DNA of 39,497 bases. Source: Bacteroidetes bacterium UBA1947 (GTDB taxonomy: Bacteria; Bacteroidota; Bacteroidia; Chitinophagales; Chitinophagaceae). The stretch spans positions 49,635-89,131 of the forward strand of contig DDET01000022.1 of assembly GCA_002336915.1 (NCBI GenBank). Direction: 5' to 3'. Of this stretch, positions 1 to 6,515 are shown in pieces; position 1 is the stretch's first letter; every line of letters begins with the position of its first letter. The notes under the pieces were generated by a model. That model saw nothing but the letters and a program-made list of their open reading frames with translations. It did not search any database and was not told where the DNA came from. The position numbers and the translations under genes are program-made.

Positions 1-43
1 CTGGTCCCAAACCAGGTGCGCTACCGGCCTGCGCTACTCCCCG
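1..43 (-). tRNA. tRNA-Pro (anticodon TGG), partial
   Basis: Read on the minus strand this is the 5' half of a proline tRNA. The acceptor strand CGGGGAG is followed by TA, a GCGC...GCGC D-stem, an anticodon stem CCTGG...CCAG and the loop TTTGGGA, which puts TGG in the anticodon position. The variable loop, T-arm and 3' acceptor strand lie beyond base 1 of the window. It sits about 50 bases downstream of tRNA-Ser on the same strand, so the two probably share a transcript. Confidence 0.9.
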
Positions 44-92
44 AGCCGGTCATTGACAGCATGCTGCCAACATCTTCTATAATAATACTATG

Positions 93-182
93 CGGTGAGG
101 GCGGGATTCGAACCCGCGGTACACTGTTAAGGCGTACGACAGTTTAGCAAACTATTGGATTCGGCCACTCTCCCACCTCACC
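93..182 (-). tRNA. tRNA-Ser (anticodon GCT)
   Basis: A complete class II tRNA of 90 bases on the minus strand. The acceptor strands GGTGAGG and CCTCACC pair perfectly with discriminator G. The anticodon stem ATAGT/ACTGT encloses the loop TTGCTAA, which gives anticodon GCT for AGC/AGU serine codons. A long variable arm, typical of serine tRNAs, precedes a T-arm with GGTTCGAAT. No CCA is encoded, as is common in this phylum. Confidence 0.95.
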
Positions 183-249
183 TGTATTAAATTCTGTAAG
201 TGTTACTCACAGCTATTTTTAAGAACTTCTGCCCCTTAAAAAGGGACTG

Positions 250-278
250 CAAAGATAGATTTATTAGCGAAAAAACAA
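250..278 (-). promoter_or_regulatory. Predicted promoter for the tRNA-Ser/tRNA-Pro unit
   Basis: On the minus strand a TATCTTTG element (250-257) matches the Bacteroidota -7 consensus TAnnTTTG exactly. A TTG inside a T-run (276-278) lies 18 bases upstream, near the usual -33 position. Transcription would start about 60 bases ahead of tRNA-Ser, in the gap after the dnaA stop codon. Confidence 0.5.
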
Positions 279-298
279 AAAGAAATTTGAGCTCATAA

Positions 299-1777
299 TT
301 ATATGCTCGCCAGCTGCACTTTCTGCTGTATCTCAAGCAGTTGCTCTTTGTATTCCCCGTCAGTATCCATCAGGTTCTCAACCGTCTGGCAGGAGTGTAT
401 CACCGTGGTGTGGTCAAAGCCACCAAAGTGTTCCCCTATATTCTTGAGCGAAGATTTAGTGAACTTCTTGGCAAAGTACATGGTTATCTGCCTGGCCTGT
501 ACCACCTCGCGCTTGCGCGTTTTGGCCAGCAGGCGGTCATATGGTATATGAAAATATTCGCATACCATCTTCTGTATATTTTCTATGGTCAGTTCGCGTG
601 CGGCCGTTTTCACAAAGTTCTTCATCACCCGCTTGGCCAGGTCTATGTCTATTTCTTTCTTATTCAGCGTTGCCTGTGCAAAGAGTGCTATCAGCGCTCC
701 TTCCAGTTCGCGCACATTGCTCTGCACGTTGTAGGCCACATACTTCACCACTTCATCCGGTATCTCCAACCCTTCATGCTTCATCTTCATCTGCAGGATG
801 GCCTGGCGGGTCTCAAAATCGGGTGGCTGTATATCCGCATTCAGTCCCCAGCGGAAACGGCTCAGCAAGCGCTCCTGCATCCCTTCCAGGTCTTTGGGAG
901 GGGTATCGCTGGTAAGTATTATCTGTTTGCCGCTCTGGTGCAGGTGGTTGAATATGGCAAAGAAAACATCCTGTGTTTTGGTAGCCGGTACAAAGAGGTG
1001 TATATCATCCAGTATCAGCACATCTATAAGCTGGTAGAAGTGAATGAAGTCATTTACTTCGTTGTTCTTGGTATGGTCTATGAACTGGTTGATGAATTTC
1101 TCTGCACTTACATACAATACTGCCTTATTAGGGTGCAGCCTGCGCACTTCATTGCCTATTGCCTGTACCAGGTGCGTTTTGCCCCAACCAACCCCGCCAA
1201 AAACGACTAATGGGTTAAAAGAGGTAGCGCCGGGCTTCTGCGCCACATGTATGCCTGCGGATCTTGCAACACGGTTGCAGTCGCCCTCTACATAATTCTC
1301 AAAAGTGTAGTTGGCATTTAGCTGCGGGTCTATCTGCATGCGCTTCAGGCCCGGTATAGCGTAAGGAGTTTTGATATTATGCGGGTCATCCCATTTCAAT
1401 GGCATGTCCACATAGTTATTTTCCTTAGGTGGTTTGTTGTATGTGCTGGCAGGCATGTTGATGGATGCAGGGTTGCGCTGTGTAGCGTTGCTCTCCATCA
1501 GTATGCGGTATTCAAGGCGTCCTTCTTTACCTAGTACGCGCTTTATTGTTTTACCTAAAAGTTCAACATAATGTTCTTCAAGCCACTCGTAAAAGAATTG
1601 GCTGGGTACTTGTAATGTAAGCACGCTTTTTTCGAGCGCTGCTGCTTTAATAGGTTCAAACCATGTTTGGTATGTACGCCAGTTCACATTGTCCTTTATC
1701 ACGCCCAAACATTTTTCCCATGCTGCTTCCGCTTCGTTAGAAATATTATTAGAGGTATCGTAAAAGTTTTTGTCCAT
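299..1777 (-). CDS. dnaA: Chromosomal replication initiator protein DnaA
   Basis: DnaA binds DnaA boxes at the origin and melts DNA in its ATP form. The 492-residue product has every DnaA domain. Domain I is at about 18-95, with the WxxxL...F pattern that contacts DnaB and other partners. A variable linker follows to about 160. The AAA+ domain has Walker A GGVGWGKT near residue 195, Walker B LILDDIH and the arginine-finger region LLSRFRWG. The domain IV helix-turn-helix starts at about 395 with basic loop KTRKRE and ends in a DnaA signature reading GGFDHTTVIHSC. The usual signature is GGRDH[ST]TV, so this protein has Phe at the position of E. coli Arg432, directly before the base-contacting Asp-His-Thr. 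Length is normal for the phylum. The start is the ATG followed by MDKNF. Neither dnaN nor a DnaA-box cluster is adjacent. Confidence 0.97.
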   Translation of the reverse strand: MDKNFYDTSNNISNEAEAAWEKCLGVIKDNVNWRTYQTWFEPIKAAALEKSVLTLQVPSQFFYEWLEEHYVELLGKTIKRVLGKEGRLEYRILMESNATQRNPASINMPASTYNKPPKENNYVDMPLKWDDPHNIKTPYAIPGLKRMQIDPQLNANYTFENYVEGDCNRVARSAGIHVAQKPGATSFNPLVVFGGVGWGKTHLVQAIGNEVRRLHPNKAVLYVSAEKFINQFIDHTKNNEVNDFIHFYQLIDVLILDDIHLFVPATKTQDVFFAIFNHLHQSGKQIILTSDTPPKDLEGMQERLLSRFRWGLNADIQPPDFETRQAILQMKMKHEGLEIPDEVVKYVAYNVQSNVRELEGALIALFAQATLNKKEIDIDLAKRVMKNFVKTAARELTIENIQKMVCEYFHIPYDRLLAKTRKREVVQARQITMYFAKKFTKSSLKNIGEHFGGFDHTTVIHSCQTVENLMDTDGEYKEQLLEIQQKVQLASI

Positions 1778-2012
1778 TTTCAGGTTACTCGTTATTCAAG
1801 TTAACACCATTTTACTTAACTTGGTATGTATAGCGACGAAAATTTATTCCCGCGAAAAAAATAAAAAATTTTACGGGCTAAAAACATGCTTACTTACCAA
1901 AAAGTCTTATCTTATTTATTCCTCGTTACACCTAAATCGGTCGCTTTAGATGTCCCTGCTACTTTACTTTAGCGGGAAGACGAAATTGCTAACATTTTGT
2001 TGAAAAAAAAAA

Positions 2013-2948
2013 TTAAAAGCCCCTTGTTTGTTTTATTATTATTACAGATTGGGCATTGGAAAGTTTGGAACCCTTTTTGCTATCAAACACAAAATCCAGC
2101 CTCCCTAATCTTAGTCCTGCCCAGCCCACTTGGTTTATCACAGTTTCTTTCCCGCTCTTGTTCAGCATTACCAGGGGTTTGTCCATAAATGTATGCGTAT
2201 GTCCGCCAATGATCAGGTCGATATTTTCAGTTCCCTTTGCTAATTCTACATCACTCACTTTGGCCGATTCGTATTTGTAACCCAGGTGCGAAAGGCAGAT
2301 GACCATGTCACACTTTTCCTGCCTCTTTAGTTTGTCAGCAATTGTGTTTGCCGCAACAATAGGATCGGTATATTTTGTATTGCCGAATGCGCTGTCGGGT
2401 ACAAGGCCATGCAGCTCTATACCTACGCCCAGTATGCCTATACGCAGCTTCCCTTTTTTAATTACGGTATATGGTTTTGTTTTTCCTTCAAGTGCTGTAT
2501 TGGTAAAATCGTAGTTGGCAACAAGCACAGGGAAGTTGGCATGCGGCAGTTGTTTTGCAAAGCCTTCTATACCCGCATCAAAATCATGATTGCCCATGGT
2601 AGTGGCATCATAATTCATCATGCTCATTGCTTTTATTTCGGGTTCGCCTTTGTACATGTTGAAGTAAGGTGTGCCCTGGAAAATATCTCCCGCATCCAGC
2701 AGCAAAACATGCTCTTCTTTTTCACGTACATCTTTTATTAATGCTGCACGTTGTGCCACTCCTCCCTGTCCCTGGAATTTTCCTCCGTCCATGGGGAATG
2801 GTTCCAAATGGCTGTGTGTATCGTTGGTGTGCAGTATGGTTAATTTTTCCCAATGCTCCGCCCCAAAACTTTCAAAAGGAAAGCCCCCCGCCAGTAGCAG
2901 GCCGCTGCCCAACGCAGCTTTTTTTATGAACGTTCTCCTAGTCGCCAT
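2013..2948 (-). CDS. 5'-nucleotidase-type metallophosphatase (catalytic domain only), Tat-exported
   Basis: This is the N-terminal, catalytic half of a UshA-like 5'-nucleotidase: a calcineurin-type metallophosphoesterase hydrolysing nucleoside monophosphates or related phosphoesters outside the cytoplasm. All metal-binding blocks are present in order: NDTHSH near residue 41, GDIFQGT near 86, MGNHDFD near 116, a CLSHLGY histidine near 220 and IGGHTHTF near 246. The N-terminus TRRTFIKKAALGSG followed by a hydrophobic stretch is a twin-arginine signal. At 311 residues it lacks the 5_nucleotid_C domain that full-length enzymes of about 550 residues carry. That domain is encoded by the upstream gene, whose last 11 bases overlap this start, so the pair is co-transcribed and probably forms a two-subunit enzyme. 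The substrate cannot be told from sequence. Confidence 0.9.
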   Translation of the reverse strand: MATRRTFIKKAALGSGLLLAGGFPFESFGAEHWEKLTILHTNDTHSHLEPFPMDGGKFQGQGGVAQRAALIKDVREKEEHVLLLDAGDIFQGTPYFNMYKGEPEIKAMSMMNYDATTMGNHDFDAGIEGFAKQLPHANFPVLVANYDFTNTALEGKTKPYTVIKKGKLRIGILGVGIELHGLVPDSAFGNTKYTDPIVAANTIADKLKRQEKCDMVICLSHLGYKYESAKVSDVELAKGTENIDLIIGGHTHTFMDKPLVMLNKSGKETVINQVGWAGLRLGRLDFVFDSKKGSKLSNAQSVIIIKQTRGF

Positions 2949-3687
2949 ATTGCAGCCGGTTTTCCAGTTTGGGGTGCAGGGGTTTTCCCTCTTTTTCCAG
3001 TTCCTTTACATAACTTATTAAGGCATCGCGCACAAAAATATTCGTCGTTTCCTTCTTTAGCGGAACAAGAAAATCACATTCGTCCCCACCACTTGCCATG
3101 TAGTCATTTATAGCTATTTTATAAGTAGCGTGCTCGTCAAGCGGTTGGCTATTTATATAAATACGTCTCGCCTCTTTTCCCACCATATCAAATTTTATCC
3201 CGCTCACCGGCCATCCCTTTGCACGGGCTATATGGTCGCAAAAACGTTTCATCACATTGCCGGGTATTTCGGCAATTACCACTACATTGTCAAAGGGCAT
3301 CATCTCGTACATGTTTTCCAGCCTGATAGCGCCTTCTTTTATATACGGGATGCGTATACCCCCGTAATTAGCCACCGCAGCTACAGCCCCGCTGCCTGTT
3401 TTAATAGCAGCTTTTAATTGTGCATCTGCAAGGAAATTGCCCAATGTGCATTCAGGCTGCATCTTGGTAAGCGTGGTATCGGTGTGGCCTATTATTACCT
3501 GCATTTGGCCCTCCATTTTCTCTTTATAGGGGGCCAGCATCTTTATAAAGCTGCTATCAGTATGCTCTGTGCCCTTTACAGTATAGAAGCTGTCATAACG
3601 CTGCTCTATATAATACGGCCTGTGACAAGCGCCCATCAAGACGGTAACTGCCGCAATACTTATAATTAAATGCTTAATGGAGGACAT
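2938..3687 (-). CDS. 5'-nucleotidase C-terminal domain lipoprotein
   Basis: The 249-residue product corresponds to the substrate-binding C-terminal domain of UshA-family 5'-nucleotidases. Family features include GNFLADA near residue 82, ANYGGIR near 107, a YEMMPFDN block near 128 and an ASGGDECD stretch near 206. I start it at MSSIKH (ATG at 3685-3687), 18 bases inside the longest open frame. That start gives a clean lipoprotein signal ending in LMGAC, and a matching -7 promoter element sits just upstream where the longer start would be. It is followed, with an 11-base overlap, by the metallophosphatase gene. The domain order of the fused enzyme is therefore reversed at the gene level. The lipoprotein may anchor the catalytic partner to a membrane; this is inference. 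Confidence 0.87.
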   Translation of the reverse strand: MSSIKHLIISIAAVTVLMGACHRPYYIEQRYDSFYTVKGTEHTDSSFIKMLAPYKEKMEGQMQVIIGHTDTTLTKMQPECTLGNFLADAQLKAAIKTGSGAVAAVANYGGIRIPYIKEGAIRLENMYEMMPFDNVVVIAEIPGNVMKRFCDHIARAKGWPVSGIKFDMVGKEARRIYINSQPLDEHATYKIAINDYMASGGDECDFLVPLKKETTNIFVRDALISYVKELEKEGKPLHPKLENRLQYGD

Positions 3688-3702
3688 ACAAAATATAGCT
3701 AG

Positions 3703-3710
3703 CAAAAATA
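3703..3710 (-). promoter_or_regulatory. Predicted -7 promoter element for the split 5'-nucleotidase operon
   Basis: TATTTTTG on the minus strand matches TAnnTTTG exactly and lies 15 bases before the chosen ATG. No TTG is seen at the best spacing upstream, so only the -7 half is supported. Confidence 0.35.
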
Positions 3711-3798
3711 CTGCCCTGTACGCTACAAACCTCTTTCAAGGTATGAATCTCTTGTTATATTTTCTGCCGGGGCGCTGTGTACATTGTTATATTTGCGT

Positions 3799-4992
3799 AT
3801 GGCCCGCAAAAGCAGCTATATCAACAAATACATCATCTCACCCATTCGCGAGTTCCTGGATGATAGCAGGGCTGTGGGTATCATACTGTTATGCTGCACG
3901 ATACTATCATTATGGCTTAGTAACAGTGCGCTTGCTACAGGTTATTTCAATATTTTGAACGCAGAGCTATTTTCTTCAGGCGTTCTGCAACTGCCCCACA
4001 CAGCATTACACATTATCAATGATGCGCTCATGGCCCTGTTCTTCCTGCTGGCCGGCATGGAGATAAAACGCGAGCTGATCGCCGGCGAATTGTCAACTTT
4101 AAAAAAGGGCTTACTGCCGGTAATAGCCGCCGCCGGCGGGATGGTGGTGCCGGCCATTATATATTTAATGTTCTGCAGCCGTGCACCCTTCAGCACGGGC
4201 TGGGGTATCCCCATGGCTACCGATATAGCTTTTTCGCTAGGCATATTATCACTACTTGGCAAAAAAGCCCCTTTGTCGATCCGTATATTCTTAATGGCAC
4301 TCGCCATCATCGACGACCTGGGTGGCATTATCACCATTGCAGTGTTTTATACACGGAATATTGATAGGCTATATTTAGGGCTTGCGGCTATTACATTCAT
4401 TGTCCTGGTAGTCATGAACCTCCTAAAGATAAAGCGGGACTACTCCTACATGCTAGTTGGGTTGTTACTGTGGTATTTTGTTTTCAATTCCGGTGTTCAT
4501 GCTACTGTCGCCGGGGTATTACTGGCTTTCGCTATACCCATGAAAAATATCAATAGGCTGATTCATGCACTTCACGATCCCGTGAGTTTTATTGTACTTC
4601 CTCTTTTTGCCCTGGCAAATACTGCGATAGCACTGCCGCCCAATACAAGCAGCTTATTGCAGTCTCCTTTAACTTATGGCATCGTTTTCGGGCTCGCAAT
4701 TGGAAAGCCCCTTGGTATTTTCCTGTTCTCCTATTTGTCCGTGCGCTTTAAATTATGCATTTTGCCTGTCCGCGTTCGCTGGAAACATGTTGCAGGAATG
4801 GGCATGATAGCAGGCATTGGCTTTACCATATCTATATTTATCGCCACGCTCGCATTTGCCGATGAAAGCCTGCAGTCGCAGGCTAAAATAGCTGTTATCC
4901 TTGCATCACTTTTGTCCGGTCTTGTCGGCTATTTATACCTTCGCCTGGTAAACAAGGGCACAAAAAAAGCGGCTGGCAATGCCAACCGCTGA
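3799..4992 (+). CDS. nhaA: Na+/H+ antiporter NhaA
   Basis: An inner-membrane sodium/proton antiporter for pH and sodium homeostasis. The 397-residue length fits the family (E. coli 388). About twelve hydrophobic segments are visible. Diagnostic blocks are AGMEIKREL near residue 95, ATDIAFSLG near 131, which carries the Asp equivalent to E. coli Asp133, and ALAIIDDLGG near 162, which carries the Asp163-Asp164 pair. The GIGFTISIFIATLAF segment near the C-terminus is also typical. The open frame extends five codons upstream to a TTG, but ATG at 3799 gives the usual NhaA N-terminus (positive residues, then SPIREFLDD). A perfect TATATTTG element ends only three bases before this ATG, so the message may be nearly leaderless. 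The gene is divergent from the 5'-nucleotidase pair and convergent with the E2 gene. Confidence 0.96.
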   Translation: MARKSSYINKYIISPIREFLDDSRAVGIILLCCTILSLWLSNSALATGYFNILNAELFSSGVLQLPHTALHIINDALMALFFLLAGMEIKRELIAGELSTLKKGLLPVIAAAGGMVVPAIIYLMFCSRAPFSTGWGIPMATDIAFSLGILSLLGKKAPLSIRIFLMALAIIDDLGGIITIAVFYTRNIDRLYLGLAAITFIVLVVMNLLKIKRDYSYMLVGLLLWYFVFNSGVHATVAGVLLAFAIPMKNINRLIHALHDPVSFIVLPLFALANTAIALPPNTSSLLQSPLTYGIVFGLAIGKPLGIFLFSYLSVRFKLCILPVRVRWKHVAGMGMIAGIGFTISIFIATLAFADESLQSQAKIAVILASLLSGLVGYLYLRLVNKGTKKAAGNANR

Positions 4993-5013
4993 TATCTTCG
5001 TTAGATATTTTTT
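4969..5013 (+). terminator. Terminator after nhaA
   Basis: Two stacked hairpins. The first overlaps the nhaA stop codon, with outer arms AGCGG/CCGCT and inner arms TGGC/GCCA. The second is ATATCT-TCGTT-AGATAT (4992-5008), followed directly by a run of T. It separates nhaA from the convergent E2 gene, whose stop codon begins at 5015. Confidence 0.6.
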
Positions 5014-5014
5014 C

Positions 5015-6385
5015 TTATACCAACCTGTCCGGTTCAAATGCTTCCAGTTCATTCGCTATCGCAGTAAGGAAACGTGCACCCAGTGCGCCGTCTACTATAC
5101 GGTGGTCATAGCTTAATGACAAGTACATCATGTGGCGAATAGCTATTACATCGCCTTCCGCTGTTTCCAATACCATGGGGCGTTTTTTGATGCTACCCAC
5201 GGCCAGTATAGCTACTTGTGGCTGGTTAATGATCGGCGTACCCATCAGGCTGCCAAAAGTACCCACATTGGTAAGTGTAAAGGTGCCGCCTTGTGTATCA
5301 TCGGCTTTCAGCTTGTTGTTACGCGCAGCCATGGCCATGGCATTTACATCTTTGCTCAGTCCCAGCAGGTTTTTAGTATCTGCATTCTTTATTACAGGCA
5401 CTATCAGGTTGCCGCTTGGCAAGGCAGTGGCCATGCCGATGTTTATATCCTTCTTTATGATTATCCTGTCACCATCTACACTGCTGTTTATCATCGGGTA
5501 CTTCCTGATGCAGTTCACAATCGCTTCTATGAATATGGGGGTATACGTGATCTTTTCACCGTACTTCTTTTCAAATTCTCCTTTCACCTTATCGCGCCAG
5601 CGCACCAGGTTGGTCACATCAGCCTCGGTAAAGCTGGTTACGTGTGGCGATGTAGCCTTGCTGCGCACCATATGATCGGCTATCAGCTTGCGCATGCGGT
5701 CCATTTCTATTATCTCCACGTTGCCGCTTATCACGCTTGGTGCTACGGCTTGTGGTGTTGGCGCGGCTGCCGCCTGCTGTTGTGGTGCTGCCGCGGGAGC
5801 GCTCTGTTGTGGAGCTTGCGGGGCGGCAGGTACACTTACCGGTGCGGCCCCTCCGCCTTTTCTATTCGCTACGTAGTTGAGTATATCTTTTTTGGTAACG
5901 CGGCCTTCATTGCCTGTACCGGGTATCTGTTCCAGCTCGGCCATGTTGATGCCTTCCTTGCCTGCTATGTTCAGCACCAGCGGAGAGTAAAAACGTCCGC
6001 CATCGCCCGCTGCCGCTGCTGCAGCAGGTGCTGCCTGTTGTGCGGGTGCAGTATATACGGGTTGCGGTGCGGGTGCTGCCTGCTGTTGCGGTGCAGCTTG
6101 TGCGGGTGCTGCTGCCGGCTGTGCTGCCACTGCGCTGCCATTACTTGCTGAGTCTATCCGGGCTATCACCGTACCTACGGGCACCACGTCGTTTTCTTTG
6201 AACAGTATCTCTGTGATCACACCTTCGGCCGTCGATGGGACTTCGCTGTCTACTTTGTCGGTAGCTATTTCCAGCAAGGTCTCGTCCATTTTTACTTTAT
6301 CGCCGGGTTTTTTATGCCATTTCAGCACGGTAGCTTCCATGATGCTTTCCCCCATTTTCGGCATTACAAGATCAACGATGGCCAT
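5015..6385 (-). CDS. Dihydrolipoamide acyltransferase (E2) of a 2-oxo acid dehydrogenase complex, branched-chain type
   Basis: E2 cores move acyl groups from lipoate to CoA. The protein starts with a lipoyl domain (1-80) whose lipoylated lysine sits in ATDKVDSEVPS near residue 43; this form is typical of branched-chain 2-oxo acid dehydrogenase E2s. Next come an Ala/Pro/Gln-rich flexible linker, a peripheral subunit-binding domain (about 130-175, with GNEGRVTKKDIL), a second linker and the catalytic domain (about 220-456) ending in the active site SYDHRIVDG. All catalytic parts are intact. No E1 or E3 gene is adjacent. A second E2 gene of the succinyl type lies at 23870-25096. The exact substrate is inferred from the lipoyl motif and could be pyruvate instead. 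Confidence 0.88.
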   Translation of the reverse strand: MAIVDLVMPKMGESIMEATVLKWHKKPGDKVKMDETLLEIATDKVDSEVPSTAEGVITEILFKENDVVPVGTVIARIDSASNGSAVAAQPAAAPAQAAPQQQAAPAPQPVYTAPAQQAAPAAAAAAGDGGRFYSPLVLNIAGKEGINMAELEQIPGTGNEGRVTKKDILNYVANRKGGGAAPVSVPAAPQAPQQSAPAAAPQQQAAAAPTPQAVAPSVISGNVEIIEMDRMRKLIADHMVRSKATSPHVTSFTEADVTNLVRWRDKVKGEFEKKYGEKITYTPIFIEAIVNCIRKYPMINSSVDGDRIIIKKDINIGMATALPSGNLIVPVIKNADTKNLLGLSKDVNAMAMAARNNKLKADDTQGGTFTLTNVGTFGSLMGTPIINQPQVAILAVGSIKKRPMVLETAEGDVIAIRHMMYLSLSYDHRIVDGALGARFLTAIANELEAFEPDRLV

Positions 6386-6418
6386 AAATAGTATTTTGTA
6401 TTATTTGAATTACTGGTA

Positions 6419-6450
6419 CAAAAATAAATAATTGAGCGGCAAATGTACAA
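6419..6450 (-). promoter_or_regulatory. Predicted promoter for the E2 gene
   Basis: On the minus strand TTG (6448-6450), 21 bases of spacer and TATTTTTG (6419-6426) form a good match to the Bacteroidota promoter layout. The predicted start of transcription is about 30 bases before the ATG. Confidence 0.5.
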
Positions 6451-6515
6451 TGAAGCTTTTTTAAGCCCAATGATTTCGATGCAGCTACATAAATATATAA
6501 AATAATAGTGCAAAG

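Noticed and set aside
1778..2012. The gap upstream of dnaA as the replication origin
   Set aside because: It is AT-rich but has no DnaA box, near-box cluster or clear repeats; only ordinary upstream sequence is visible.
5132..6151. A 339-codon plus-strand open frame opposite the E2 gene
   Set aside because: Cys- and Tyr-rich composition and exact overlap with an intact E2 gene mark it as an antisense shadow.
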